64,000 bases of DNA from Muribaculaceae bacterium Isolate-037 (Harlan) (GCA_003762615.1 RIAZ01000014.1:1-64000), one strand, 5' to 3'; positions 31,317 through 41,717 are shown, numbered from the stretch's first letter. Translations and numbers: made by a program. Notes: generated by a model not told the origin, from the letters alone.

Positions 31317-33548
31317 TCAGAAATTGTATCTCAACGTGGCTCCAAGCTCCAAGCCTCTCCCCCTTTGCAGAAACTCATTACCCATCGACTTGAAATAGAA
31401 CGTATGGTATTTCGTGTCAGTAAGATTCTTTCCCCAGAGTTGGAGAGAGAGCCGGTCATCCCCCAAGGTTATACCTGCCCCGAGCAACGCATAAAAATTC
31501 TGGTGTTCGGTGTTCGATTCGTTCCAATAGATATCACCGGTGCCGCGTATGTTGACATCAAAAGTCACATCTCCGAGCCACGCCACCCCCGTAGGCACAC
31601 TCCAGATACCCTGCACGAAGAAGGTATTTCGTGGCGCGTAGGGAAGATATTTACCTTTGTAGTCGCTGATACCGTCATTGAATCGGATGAACCGTGCATT
31701 AGTATAACCATAGCTACAGTTGAGTATCAGGCGGTCGGTGAGCTCTGCATTTACAGAAATCTCTCCGCCGAAACTGCGGGTGCGTCCGGCATTCGTCATG
31801 ATGCGTCCGGTAGTGGTGCCATCAGGGAACATGGTCAGCTGCTGATCGCGGCAGTCTATGTAGAATGCAGCAAGATCAAGTCTGACGCCTATCTCCGGGA
31901 AAAGAAGATGGCTGCCTATCTCGTAGTTCCAACTCTTCTCCGGCTTATAAGAAACGATACGGTCAACGTCATATTGTGTGCCGACGCCCATCATCACCAT
32001 AAGCCGTTGTTGGAGTACATCACTGAACATCTGCGTGTTAAATCCTCCCGCCTTATATCCTTTAGAAACTTTAACATAAATATTGCCCCCATCCTCACCC
32101 AAAGAATAGGTTGCCGACAATTTAGGAAGCAACGTGAGGAAGTCGCGGGAGATGCGCCCTTCGTCATTGATGTATATCTCTGTGTCGCGATAATATTCAT
32201 ATTTCCCGTCGGTGAGCTGATATATGGCATATCCCGTGTCACACGAGCTGAGATAGTTCAGCACCGATTTCTCATAATCCAGACGCAACGCCGCGCTTAG
32301 AGTCCATTTGCCGAGAGTGAGGTCCGATTCATGATATGCAGATAGTCCCCATGTTGGGATTGTAAAATTGCTATTGAGTGAAAATTCTCTTGTATTCCAA
32401 CTTATTGGATACATCGGATTGGCTTCATTACGGTGCTTCTCAATAAGATCGGCGATGCCACGGTCCTTGAACGTCACGGGCGCATCCATATCAAGATGCT
32501 TATAGAATGCAAAGATTCCGGCAAGCCATCTGTAGCTGCCGTCCTCCTTCCCTTTCACCACGATATCCTCCGTCAGTGCCGTCTCACGTTTCTTCTGCGT
32601 GAGCGTGAAGAAATCCTCCGGAAGGAAATCCTGGTCGAGGGTCATATTGTCATTGATATGCTGCACCGACGTGATTGATGCCACGGAATAGTTGTCGCCT
32701 GAGTATCTTATGGCAAGACCATCCGTAAACGTGAAACGATGATAGAAGCAGGTGTCGTTGTAGGCTATCTCTCCCGTCTCTTTCCATTCGTAGGGATACC
32801 CTCCCTGTTTCAGATAACCGGCGGCGGCTGTGTTCTGAAGATTCCAGCCATCCTTGAAACGCCAGTGGAACTTGACCCTACCGCTCCAGTTTCGTTCATG
32901 ATCCACCTTCTTACCGTTATATTGGTTGGTGAAAACTCCATCGCGGCTTCCGTAGGCTCCCACAATGGCTAATCCGGCACGCGAATTAAACTTATGATAC
33001 CATCCGGCAGAGATCTTGATTGCCTCCCCTGATCCATATTCCGCCATAAGACGCCATCCCTGATAGCGCATTGGTGAGAGGGTGGTGACATTTATGACCC
33101 CCGCCATCGTGTTGCGCCCATAGAGTGTTGACTGAGGTCCGCGAAGCATCTCTACGGAAGCGATATCGGGGATATCGAAATCGTAGGCATCCTTGTTAAG
33201 ATATGGCACATTGTCAACGTTCAACCCTACCGACGGCTGATCCATGCGTGCGCCTATGCCCCTCACATAAATTGACGAGGTCATGCGTGAACCGTAGTCC
33301 GGCACGTAGAAGTTGGGAACCACATCCGAGATTCCCTTTATAGCCGCCACTCCAAGGCGTTCGAGTGCTGACCCGCTGAGAACAGTAGCCGCTTCCGGCT
33401 CATCATTCAGACGCGCCATCTGCTTGACTCCTGCGACATTCACCTCCTCAAGCATCACACCGACAGTGTCCGGACGCACCTCATCCGCTCTCATCATGAG
33501 AGGTACGCATCCCAGTCCGACCGACATTATAATTCCTATCTTTTTCAC
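31317..33548 (-). CDS. TonB-dependent outer-membrane receptor
   Basis: The 743-residue protein has a signal peptide ending near MMRADEV, a plug domain (SGSALERLGVAAIKGISDVVPN, then SIYVRGIGARMDQPSVGLNVD and MLRGPQSTLYGRNTMAGVINVTT), and a 22-strand-type barrel ending in LGATLRYNF with C-terminal Phe. It lacks the N-terminal carboxypeptidase-like domain of SusC proteins and looks more like siderophore, cobalamin or metal receptors of the FyuA/CirA kind. No ferric or cobalamin enzyme is adjacent, so the ligand is open. A promoter with both boxes lies 5 bp ahead of the start codon. Confidence 0.93.
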   Translation of the reverse strand: MKKIGIIMSVGLGCVPLMMRADEVRPDTVGVMLEEVNVAGVKQMARLNDEPEAATVLSGSALERLGVAAIKGISDVVPNFYVPDYGSRMTSSIYVRGIGARMDQPSVGLNVDNVPYLNKDAYDFDIPDIASVEMLRGPQSTLYGRNTMAGVINVTTLSPMRYQGWRLMAEYGSGEAIKISAGWYHKFNSRAGLAIVGAYGSRDGVFTNQYNGKKVDHERNWSGRVKFHWRFKDGWNLQNTAAAGYLKQGGYPYEWKETGEIAYNDTCFYHRFTFTDGLAIRYSGDNYSVASITSVQHINDNMTLDQDFLPEDFFTLTQKKRETALTEDIVVKGKEDGSYRWLAGIFAFYKHLDMDAPVTFKDRGIADLIEKHRNEANPMYPISWNTREFSLNSNFTIPTWGLSAYHESDLTLGKWTLSAALRLDYEKSVLNYLSSCDTGYAIYQLTDGKYEYYRDTEIYINDEGRISRDFLTLLPKLSATYSLGEDGGNIYVKVSKGYKAGGFNTQMFSDVLQQRLMVMMGVGTQYDVDRIVSYKPEKSWNYEIGSHLLFPEIGVRLDLAAFYIDCRDQQLTMFPDGTTTGRIMTNAGRTRSFGGEISVNAELTDRLILNCSYGYTNARFIRFNDGISDYKGKYLPYAPRNTFFVQGIWSVPTGVAWLGDVTFDVNIRGTGDIYWNESNTEHQNFYALLGAGITLGDDRLSLQLWGKNLTDTKYHTFYFKSMGNEFLQRGRGLELGATLRYNF

Positions 33549-33552
33549 ACCG

Positions 33553-33583
33553 CAAAATTAACGAGAGTCAGCGATGCCTGCAA
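33553..33583 (-). promoter_or_regulatory. promoter of the TonB-dependent receptor gene
   Basis: The minus strand shows TTG (33581-33583), a 20-bp spacer and TAATTTTGC with its -7 core at 33553-33560. Spacing and both boxes fit the Bacteroidetes consensus. The ATG at 33548 is so close that the mRNA would be leaderless or nearly so. Confidence 0.6.
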
Positions 33584-33633
33584 TCCTCATTTCTGATGAT
33601 TTTATCGCCGGCTGACAAAGAATAGACAAGATA

Positions 33634-33664
33634 TTGGATAAAACGCCTTTATTTATTAATTTTG
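33634..33664 (+). promoter_or_regulatory. promoter of sdaA-rnz
   Basis: TTG (33634-33636), a 20-bp spacer and TAATTTTGC (core 33657-33664) precede the sdaA ATG at 33687 by 22 bp. It is back to back with the TonB-receptor promoter, about 50 bp apart. Confidence 0.65.
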
Positions 33665-33686
33665 CAAATCAGAAACTGAATTAACC

Positions 33687-34901
33687 ATGAAATCTATAAA
33701 GGAACTATACAGAATAGGCACAGGTCCGTCATCAAGCCATACAATGGGACCACGAAAGGCCGCAGAGATATTTCTCTCCAATCATCGCCACGCATCGGGA
33801 TATGAAGTGATATTATATGGAAGCCTTGCCGCCACAGGCAAAGGACACATGACTGACGCTGCCATCATCGACGTGTTGTCGCAGAGCGACCTTCCGGTAA
33901 AGATTATATGGAAGCCCGACGTATTCCTGCCATACCACCCCAACGGCATGACATTCCGTAGCCTTAACGCCGCCGGATTGCCATCCGATGAATGGACGGT
34001 CTACAGCGTCGGCGGAGGTGCTATCGAAGGGGAAGGTCTCGCCCACGAAGGTGGCGCGGAAATCTACGGAAAGAATACCATGTCGGAGATCATGGACTAT
34101 TGCGACCGTAGCGGACGAAGCTACTGGGAATATGTGGAGCAATGCGAAGGGAAGGATATAAACAATTTCCTTGATGAAGTATGGGCTACTATGAAAGCTG
34201 CCGTTGAAAAGGGTCTGGCTACCGACGGACGTCTCCCCGGTCCGCTTAATCTGCGAAGAAAAGCACGCGCATACTACATGAGGGCTGAGGGATATCGCGA
34301 CAATCTGCGCTCCCGCGGACTCGTATTCTCTTACGCACTTGCCGTCAGTGAGGAGAATGCTTCCGGTGGCACCATCGTTACAGCTCCTACGTGCGGAAGC
34401 TGCGGTGTGGTGCCTGCCGTGCTCTATCATCTTTGGAAAAGCCGTAATTTCTCCGATATGGAGATACGCCATGCCCTCGCCACTGCCGCCCTAATAGGCA
34501 ACGTGGTGAAACACAACGCAAGCATATCGGGTGCAGACGTAGGTTGCCAGGGGGAAGTGGGCGTGGCTTGCGCTATGGCTGCCGGTGCCGCCTGCCAGCT
34601 GTTCGGTGGTTCTCCCGCACAGATAGAATATGCTGCGGAAATGGGTCTCGAGCATCATCTCGGCATGACCTGTGACCCTGTGTGCGGACTCGTGCAGATT
34701 CCATGTATCGAAAGAAATGCATACGCCGCCGCCAGAGCTTTGGATGCCAACATTTATTCCTCGTTCTCCGACGGACGACACCGCGTCAGCTTCGACAAAC
34801 TGATTCAAGTGATGAAGGAGACCGGCCATGACCTGCCGTCTCTCTATAAGGAGACCGGTGCCGGCGGTCTTGCGAAAGATTATAAAATAGATAATGTCTG
34901 A
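33687..34901 (+). CDS. sdaA: SdaA, L-serine ammonia-lyase (iron-sulfur type)
   Basis: The enzyme deaminates L-serine to pyruvate and ammonia with an oxygen-sensitive 4Fe-4S cluster. The 404-residue protein starts with the beta-domain motif GTGPSSSHTMGPRKAAEIF, then has the alpha domain with APTCGSCGVVP, GADVGCQGEVG and CDPVCGLVQIPCIERN, the cysteines that bind the cluster. It is the single-chain form, in which both domains are fused, as in E. coli SdaA. The stop overlaps the rnz start by 8 bp. Confidence 0.97.
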   Translation: MKSIKELYRIGTGPSSSHTMGPRKAAEIFLSNHRHASGYEVILYGSLAATGKGHMTDAAIIDVLSQSDLPVKIIWKPDVFLPYHPNGMTFRSLNAAGLPSDEWTVYSVGGGAIEGEGLAHEGGAEIYGKNTMSEIMDYCDRSGRSYWEYVEQCEGKDINNFLDEVWATMKAAVEKGLATDGRLPGPLNLRRKARAYYMRAEGYRDNLRSRGLVFSYALAVSEENASGGTIVTAPTCGSCGVVPAVLYHLWKSRNFSDMEIRHALATAALIGNVVKHNASISGADVGCQGEVGVACAMAAGAACQLFGGSPAQIEYAAEMGLEHHLGMTCDPVCGLVQIPCIERNAYAAARALDANIYSSFSDGRHRVSFDKLIQVMKETGHDLPSLYKETGAGGLAKDYKIDNV

Positions 34902-35808
34902 TTTCAAGATTCATACTTTAGGCTGCGGTTCCGCACGCCCATCCCTTAGGCATCAACCCTCTTCCACGGTGGTAAATCATCGGGGCAACCTATTTATGGT
35001 AGACTGCGGTGAAGGGGCACAGCTCGCCTTTATGCGACAGCGGCTTTCGTTCAGCCGCCTGCAACATATCTTCCTCACTCATCTTCATGGCGACCACGTG
35101 TTTGGTCTTCCCGGTCTTATCGGAACGCTTGCCCTTAACGGGACGGGCGGACACATCACCATCCATACGTTTGAGGAGGGGATGAAGCAACTCTCAGCAA
35201 TCTTCGATTATTTCTGCCGCGACACCCCTTTCGATATACGGTTCAACGTAATCAAACGCGAAGAGGCGGTCATATTGGAGACAAAATCCCTTACCGTAAG
35301 GACCGTACCGCTCAATCATCGTGTGCCTACCGTAGGTTTCATTTTTGAGGAGAAACCGAAGGAGAGGCATATCAAGGCTGACATGACTAAGTTTCATGAG
35401 GTGCCACTTACCATGATGCGGCGTATTAAGGCGGGTGAGGATTTCGTGAAACCGGATGGAACCGTGATCTGCAATGCGATACTGACCACTCCCCCATCCC
35501 CCTCCCTTTCGTATGCCCACATAAGCGATACTGCCTACATGAAGGATCTGTCTCAGAAGATTGGTCCTGTAGACCTTCTCTTCCATGAGACAACATATCT
35601 GGAGGAGCACAAAGCAATGGCGGCACCACGCGGTCATTCCACCGCCCGACAGGCAGCAATGGTGGCAAGAGATGCAGGAGCCAAGGCTCTCCTCACGGGT
35701 CACTACTCCTCCCGCTATAACGACGACACTCTCTTCCAAAAGGAGGCCGCCGAAATCTTCCCCAACGTCATCCTCAACCGTGAGGGACTGGTAACAAATG
35801 TTGGTTAG
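34894..35808 (+). CDS. rnz: ribonuclease Z (tRNA 3' endonuclease)
   Basis: The 304-residue metallo-beta-lactamase-fold enzyme removes 3' trailers from tRNA precursors. The zinc motif THLHGDHVFGLPG is at about residues 58-70, with further ligand His in PLNHRVPTVGF, ISDTAYM, FHETTY and GHSTARQAA. Length matches the short (tRNase Z-S) form. Trailer removal before CCA addition fits the tRNA-Leu gene in this window, which does not encode CCA. It shares a promoter with sdaA and is followed by a strong terminator. Confidence 0.96.
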   Translation: MSDFKIHTLGCGSARPSLRHQPSSTVVNHRGNLFMVDCGEGAQLAFMRQRLSFSRLQHIFLTHLHGDHVFGLPGLIGTLALNGTGGHITIHTFEEGMKQLSAIFDYFCRDTPFDIRFNVIKREEAVILETKSLTVRTVPLNHRVPTVGFIFEEKPKERHIKADMTKFHEVPLTMMRRIKAGEDFVKPDGTVICNAILTTPPSPSLSYAHISDTAYMKDLSQKIGPVDLLFHETTYLEEHKAMAAPRGHSTARQAAMVARDAGAKALLTGHYSSRYNDDTLFQKEAAEIFPNVILNREGLVTNVG

Positions 35809-35850
35809 CCCCACTCCCCAAAAGGGAAGCTAATGAGAAGGTACAGAACT

Positions 35851-35900
35851 GGAGACGGCTGAAGAATTACCAAGAGTGTAATTCTTCAGCCGTCTCCTTT
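35851..35900 (+). terminator. strong terminator after rnz
   Basis: A perfect 20-bp stem (35851-35870 with 35878-35897) and a 7-nt loop are followed by TTTATTATTT. It lies between the convergent rnz and alpha-2-macroglobulin genes. The minus strand has no T-run, so it acts mainly on rnz transcripts. Confidence 0.92.
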
Positions 35901-35957
35901 ATTATTTCACTTGCTTCTCAACACCCCCTTTAGGGAACCGAGGGGTCTAACCGGATA

Positions 35958-38900
35958 TTATCTCACTATCACTACCTCACCGGCAGAATGTGCCACCTGC
36001 AACGGTGAGTATTGACTCTGAACTGAGGCGATACCGATTGAGTAAGTACCCTCTCGGTCAGCATAGCAATCATAGGTGATCACATTGACACCTTTCGGAA
36101 GGAACTCAATGAAGAATGACGTGCGCGAATCCCTTACCTCCCTATAAATGCCAAGACCATCCTGAGATGTATAGCCCGACAACTGGTCAGCAGGTTCGAA
36201 CGCTGCCCCACGCTCATCCGTGATCGCCACGTAATTCATATCCTTGTCGCAAGTCAGGGTCAAAGTCACACGAACCTTGTCGCCCACCTTTATCTGCGAC
36301 TCTTTAGCCACCTCTCCCGCAGGGGTGTCAGTGACAACAAGAAGTTGCTTCCTTATCTTCAGATTCTCGCAACTTTCTGCCTTCACATCCTTCATCGGTG
36401 CCACATACTGACTGATGACTCCGCCCCATGCCGGACCGTCGCCACCTTTTCGTATGGTCAACCCCTTGCCCGACGCAAGTTCTGCACTTATCGGAAGGGT
36501 CATAATCCCTGTCAGCATCTCGCCCTCAGGCAAGCTGAGCGTGTTGTCGCCAAGCTTTATCTCCGGAATGCCTGTCGATGCACTCCAGTCAGAGCCACTT
36601 GACAATATCGACTGTATGACCTCTACCGTATTGGAGTTGGCACCCCAGTCCTCTGTCTCCTTCTGCAGAACGAGCCACTGACGAAGACCATCCACAGCCT
36701 GTGCCTTCGGTGAGATTTCAGAATATGCCTCAAGCACTGTAGCGGTGGTCGAAAGCTTATCCCAACCGTTGTAGCCCGACGACAGATTGTCATACCACCA
36801 GCCTTTCGCCTCATCTTTTGAGGCATACTGGTTGAGTGATTCCAATATAACTCCTGCTGTACGCTCATACCCGTTGCTTCGCGACATCAATATGGCTGCA
36901 ATCGCCTTCTCCTTTACAGAGAATTTCTGCCACTCCTCCGATATACGTTTCAACGCCTTATTCTTCAAGCCGGAGAATCCGGAAGGTCCGTTGCCGGCAT
37001 CAAAGAAACTGCGCACATAAAGATAGTCAAGCATATCGTATACTGAGAACTCATGTTTTGACTTCACGTAGTCGTCATATTCCGACTTATCACAATAAGC
37101 AATACCCTTACGTATCATGGCGTTGCAACCATCAGGAAGCGCACCGGTCTTCTTCATCATACCGAAACGCCGGAGCACTTCCCGCGTCATAAACGATGAT
37201 GAGCGCATATCCGGGCACCAGCTCCAACCTCCGTCGGAGTTCTGAAGACCCTTAACCTGATCAAGTATCGAAGCCACGGCTGAATCAGCACCCTTCTCAT
37301 CAAGCAATGTGTTGAGGCTATGCATGCGCAGCGTCTCTGCCGACGCATTGTTTACCCATGGAGTGTTGATAAGCTCCACAGTCTTCAGTTCGGCATCCTT
37401 CTCAAGATTTGATTTGAGAGCATCACGTGCACTCATGGCGTCAGAAGCAAGCACCTTCTCAATGCCACTCTTTATGACAGGATATTTACGCGTGATCGTT
37501 AGTGCCGTTGAATTGGCATAGAGAGCACGCATCAGTGCCACGACATTCTTAGATTCAGGAGAGGAAATCGACGGGAGAGCGAGCACACATTCCCAAATCG
37601 GATTGTCGCAATATTTCAAAGTCAGGTTGGCATCCTTTCTGAACTTCGGCAATCTCTTCACAAATGAATCCTTATCTGCTCCAAGATAGAACTGCACAGA
37701 CTCTATCACGGGAGTTGACGAAGGGAGAACCGGGATGACCGTCTGCTCCCCATCCGAGTGATTCTCTCCGTAGGCATACGCTCGCATACCGACAGCCGAA
37801 AGGTCGGTCGGCACATGGAACCTCACTGCAATCTTTCTGTTTGCCGACGGCTTGGTGAGTTCTGAAGCGGAGCGTTCTGATGCTATGGTCTTACCTGTCA
37901 TCGGGTCAAACAGCTCTATTTCGCCATATAGATGCAAGTCATGATCGGTATTATTGAAGAGCAGAGCGGAAACTTCCACGTCATCCCCTGTGCGGACAAA
38001 GCGCGGAGGATTACTCTTCACCATCACCTCTTTCGTCGACATGGCATCCTTCAGCATACCTGCCGTCAGAAGGTCGTCGGTATAACCCATTATCTGGAAC
38101 TGCCATGTGGTGTTGAAATTCGGGCTGTCAAACTCCACCGACACGTTGCCGTCGGCATCCCCTTTCAGATCGGGCATGAAGAAAGCAAGCGGCATCTCCA
38201 CCGGACGAAGCTCCACCTCCTCACGGGCAGCGGCTCCACCATCAGCATTGACAACCTTACCCTCTTCCAGCACGGCTTCATCCGCCGCCATATCTACAGG
38301 ATCCGGTGCCGCGGCTGCCAGATTGAGAGAAGTGGTCTGAACAGTAACCAACACCTCTTCCGCTTCTGCACTCTCCTCCTTGACGTCATTGATCCCTCTT
38401 ATCATCACTCCTGCTGAACGCGCTGCCGTCTTATACATCACCATACGTCCGCCACCTCCGGAAAAACCATATCCGTAGGTCTCCCAATCCGGTATCGGAT
38501 CACCTACCCGGTCATAACGCGGCAATGTGGAGAATGTGCCTCGCGGTGAGATGGAGCCGATTCTTGTATTTGATACGAAAGTATTATCAAAACCAGATCC
38601 TCGCCCTACGTTGAAACTCCATGCGAACGGCGACAAGGCATTAAGCGATTTGTCAGTCATGACTGCAAACGCCGGAATATTCTTTACAGCATTTCCATCG
38701 ACCGTAAATTTAAAACGCCATTGTTCATGCGAGCCCGACGTGATGTTGCTGCGGAATGATTCTGCCTTAACCGACAGTTTCTTTTCAGCCGATGCCGGAA
38801 GGATCTCCACCTTCGTTACCTTCTGATTGAATTCATGCATACCGCTGAAAGCCACCCATACGCGTTCGTTACCCTGTGGAGCCGCTACGCTCAGACTCTT

Positions 38901-41717
38901 ATTGTCGCCATCTATCTGAACCCATTCGCGGCTGATTATGCCGTCATCTCCGGAAACAACCGCAAGAATCCAGGATCCAGCATATCCGCTTCCAAACTCC
39001 ACATCTACCGACGAGGAACCCTCAGATGCCACGATCTTATGGAGTGGCACCCACAACGGAGTCTTATATGGAGCCTTGCGGTCATCCTTACGCCATATCA
39101 CAGTCTCTGTCTCGCTTTTCAGCGTATCGCCGGAGAGACAGAACGCCAATTTATATTTGCCTGACGGAAGATCTGATGAATTTAGTATCAATGTCGGGCT
39201 GTCAAAGGTGCCGGAAAGGATTGTGGCATCGCCATCGGTATTGACAACAGAATAATCCACTCTCTTCCCCACCGGAAGACCGAGTATGTCATATACCGGC
39301 ACATTGAAACGCACCTCCTTATCCGAAGCGCACACCTCTGACGGTATTGACGGATTTACACTGAATCCCTTCCCTATCGAGAATCTGAACGGGGATGCTT
39401 TCTGAGTCTCGCCTGACGGGGATGTGGCATCAACGTTGAGCGTGTAGGCTCCATATTCGAAATCGGTGCCTTTCAGATTCTCTGTAGGCAACGATATGGT
39501 AAACTTACCATCGGCATCGCTCTTGACTTCACCTCCAAACGTGGCGTCAGGATTAGTGCCATGCCACAGTCTCCACCAGGGATTCCATGATATATTGAAT
39601 TTCACATCCGCTCCATCCAGAGGCATACCGCTGTAAGTCTTCACCACGCCCGTAAATTTCAGCAAGTCGCCTGCCTTATAATTCGTGGTGGAATCTGCAT
39701 TTATCTCCACGTAGAAACCCGGAGCCTTGTATTCAGCGACCTCCACATTCCCCCTTGCAGCAACAGAGGGCTTATATTTTTCATAGATTGCCTCAAGTGT
39801 AAATGTACCGAGCAATCCGTTCTTTGGAAGATCAAACGCACCGTTACAGCGTCCGTCGGCATCAGATGTCAGCGACAGCGTATCGACAGGATTATAGTTT
39901 GCATCACGCAGCACCACACTGAGTGATTCATTCTTCAGCAATCTGTTACCCTCTCGCGAAGGCAACCAGCCTACAATGCCGAATTGAAGACGGTCGCCGG
40001 GCTTATAGATTGCCAAATCCGTGAATATATTACCTACAGCCACCACCTTTTCGTCGTTCTTATAATAGCCGTAGCTGCTCCACATTTCCGCTACAGACTT
40101 ACCCTTGGTGGCTTTCACCCGATAATAACCCTTCGGAATAGAAAATGCACCGTTGGCATCCGAGACTCCCGACTTTACAAGCTTGCGTCCGTCATTGGAA
40201 TATATTTTCACGGATGCACCTGCCACAGGACGCTGATCGCGGGAATCCACCACATAGACAACGCCGGAATCCTTCTGTGATGAGTTCGAAACCGTTACTA
40301 TAGAAATATCCGTCACATTGATCGCTCCTATCGACCATTGCTCCAGTCTGTTGCGCCAATCCTTGCCGAGCGAGGATGTGGGCGAAGGCAATGCCACGTA
40401 ACGACCAGGCTCCAATGCAGGAATATCAAATTCAAGTTTCTGCGAGAATGGTATCTCTCCCGAAGCCGACAGCGGAATGGATGCAATCTTGACTGCTCCT
40501 GTCGGGAAATTCTTTATCTTTACGGAATTGACCGTAACCATAGATTCCGGCACCTTATATATAAGCACGTAGGCACTGTTCATGTTGCGCACGTTGACCT
40601 TACCCTTGCCGGGAGTGTTGCACATCATGACATCCGGCACGTCAATACGCACCACAGCCTGAGCAATCATTGCCATATCATACTTCACCATCCCGACGCC
40701 AACAGCTTTCGGGAAACGTTTTGTCCAATCCTCCATCTCTCGATAGAGTGCCACAGATTCCGGAGAACCGACAAATTCCGTATTCGACAGAGAGTGATAA
40801 TATTCATTCAGCACAGTAGCAGCCCAAGGGGTGGAAGAGAGACGTTTCGCCCAACCCTGCAGGAAATTCGTCTTCTCATCCCTATCCAGCATGGCGGCAC
40901 GCTGCACCACGGCTACAGAAAGAGCTGACGCATCAGAATCCTTTTCCCGAAGTGAGAGAAGGGCGTCAAGCATCTCCATACCCTTATTCTGGCATCTGTC
41001 GGGATACGACAAGTTCTGCTGGGTCATATCCGTTCTGAAAGGTATGACTTTCGTCTCCGACCCGTTGCCGAATGAGTTGAGAAGGGCAACTGATCTATAG
41101 ACGATAAAATCATACACGGTCAGATTCCAATCCTGTGCATCTTTCGTATCGGTCAGCAAAGGGGCTATCTTTGCAATCGGCATACCCTCGGCATCCTGCA
41201 TACCTGCCGACACCTTGTCAATCAGTTCAAGGGTCTTTTTAGCAAAAAGGCTACCGCTCCAACTATTCGGGTCGTCGGGATAAGAATCCGTCGGCAAGTT
41301 GCGGCGATTGTAGTCCCAGGCATTCTGCCTGTAAAGACTCACGTATAATGTAGCCTCAAGCAGATATGATAACGACGAATATGGAGCCGGAAGAATATTA
41401 GCTGCCGAATCGATCATCGACACGTTGGCTTCAAATGATGACTGCGACACTTGCTGACGCGCCACTACCATCTGTATCGCCGCTTTCAGAGCCTTCACCC
41501 CGTCGCGCTCATCAAGCGCAACAGAGAACTGCGCAGAGGCATCTTTCTCAACTGTCTGTGGAAAGGCAAAATCCGGATTTTCAAACGTAGATTGTGTCAT
41601 TTTCTGCTTTGGTGTTGAAGTTGATCCCTTTGCCGCTGCCGACAATGGGATTTGCAGGATAAGCAACAAGGCAGTCAACAGGACTGCCTTGCATTTATGG
41701 GTACGAATCTTTATCAT
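35958..41717 (-). CDS. bacterial alpha-2-macroglobulin-like protein without thioester
   Basis: The 1919-residue exported protein has a signal peptide (AVLLTALLLILQIPLSAAAK), many beta-rich macroglobulin domains, a carboxypeptidase-regulatory-like insert near residue 500 (RPVAGASVKIYSNDGRKLV), MG2 domain features (NIFTDLAIYKPGDRLQFG), and the A2M core beginning near LRPVEMPLAFFMPDL. Just before the core is a low-complexity Ala/Glu-rich stretch of about 80 residues, where a protease bait region is expected. At the thioester position it reads YCDNPIWECVLALPS, without CxEQ, so covalent trapping is not predicted. These proteins are thought to guard the cell envelope from proteases. It lies downstream of the Spy-like, anti-sigma and ECF sigma genes. 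Confidence 0.9.
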   Translation of the reverse strand: MIKIRTHKCKAVLLTALLLILQIPLSAAAKGSTSTPKQKMTQSTFENPDFAFPQTVEKDASAQFSVALDERDGVKALKAAIQMVVARQQVSQSSFEANVSMIDSAANILPAPYSSLSYLLEATLYVSLYRQNAWDYNRRNLPTDSYPDDPNSWSGSLFAKKTLELIDKVSAGMQDAEGMPIAKIAPLLTDTKDAQDWNLTVYDFIVYRSVALLNSFGNGSETKVIPFRTDMTQQNLSYPDRCQNKGMEMLDALLSLREKDSDASALSVAVVQRAAMLDRDEKTNFLQGWAKRLSSTPWAATVLNEYYHSLSNTEFVGSPESVALYREMEDWTKRFPKAVGVGMVKYDMAMIAQAVVRIDVPDVMMCNTPGKGKVNVRNMNSAYVLIYKVPESMVTVNSVKIKNFPTGAVKIASIPLSASGEIPFSQKLEFDIPALEPGRYVALPSPTSSLGKDWRNRLEQWSIGAINVTDISIVTVSNSSQKDSGVVYVVDSRDQRPVAGASVKIYSNDGRKLVKSGVSDANGAFSIPKGYYRVKATKGKSVAEMWSSYGYYKNDEKVVAVGNIFTDLAIYKPGDRLQFGIVGWLPSREGNRLLKNESLSVVLRDANYNPVDTLSLTSDADGRCNGAFDLPKNGLLGTFTLEAIYEKYKPSVAARGNVEVAEYKAPGFYVEINADSTTNYKAGDLLKFTGVVKTYSGMPLDGADVKFNISWNPWWRLWHGTNPDATFGGEVKSDADGKFTISLPTENLKGTDFEYGAYTLNVDATSPSGETQKASPFRFSIGKGFSVNPSIPSEVCASDKEVRFNVPVYDILGLPVGKRVDYSVVNTDGDATILSGTFDSPTLILNSSDLPSGKYKLAFCLSGDTLKSETETVIWRKDDRKAPYKTPLWVPLHKIVASEGSSSVDVEFGSGYAGSWILAVVSGDDGIISREWVQIDGDNKSLSVAAPQGNERVWVAFSGMHEFNQKVTKVEILPASAEKKLSVKAESFRSNITSGSHEQWRFKFTVDGNAVKNIPAFAVMTDKSLNALSPFAWSFNVGRGSGFDNTFVSNTRIGSISPRGTFSTLPRYDRVGDPIPDWETYGYGFSGGGGRMVMYKTAARSAGVMIRGINDVKEESAEAEEVLVTVQTTSLNLAAAAPDPVDMAADEAVLEEGKVVNADGGAAAREEVELRPVEMPLAFFMPDLKGDADGNVSVEFDSPNFNTTWQFQIMGYTDDLLTAGMLKDAMSTKEVMVKSNPPRFVRTGDDVEVSALLFNNTDHDLHLYGEIELFDPMTGKTIASERSASELTKPSANRKIAVRFHVPTDLSAVGMRAYAYGENHSDGEQTVIPVLPSSTPVIESVQFYLGADKDSFVKRLPKFRKDANLTLKYCDNPIWECVLALPSISSPESKNVVALMRALYANSTALTITRKYPVIKSGIEKVLASDAMSARDALKSNLEKDAELKTVELINTPWVNNASAETLRMHSLNTLLDEKGADSAVASILDQVKGLQNSDGGWSWCPDMRSSSFMTREVLRRFGMMKKTGALPDGCNAMIRKGIAYCDKSEYDDYVKSKHEFSVYDMLDYLYVRSFFDAGNGPSGFSGLKNKALKRISEEWQKFSVKEKAIAAILMSRSNGYERTAGVILESLNQYASKDEAKGWWYDNLSSGYNGWDKLSTTATVLEAYSEISPKAQAVDGLRQWLVLQKETEDWGANSNTVEVIQSILSSGSDWSASTGIPEIKLGDNTLSLPEGEMLTGIMTLPISAELASGKGLTIRKGGDGPAWGGVISQYVAPMKDVKAESCENLKIRKQLLVVTDTPAGEVAKESQIKVGDKVRVTLTLTCDKDMNYVAITDERGAAFEPADQLSGYTSQDGLGIYREVRDSRTSFFIEFLPKGVNVITYDCYADREGTYSIGIASVQSQYSPLQVAHSAGEVVIVR

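Noticed and set aside
31365..32300. 311-codon open frame on the plus strand across the TonB-receptor gene
   Set aside because: Antisense to a confident barrel protein; no signal peptide or known motif.
30220..33548. SusCD-type polysaccharide utilisation pair
   Set aside because: The receptor lacks the SusC N-terminal carboxypeptidase-like domain and the lipoprotein does not show the SusD helical layout; no glycoside hydrolase is near.
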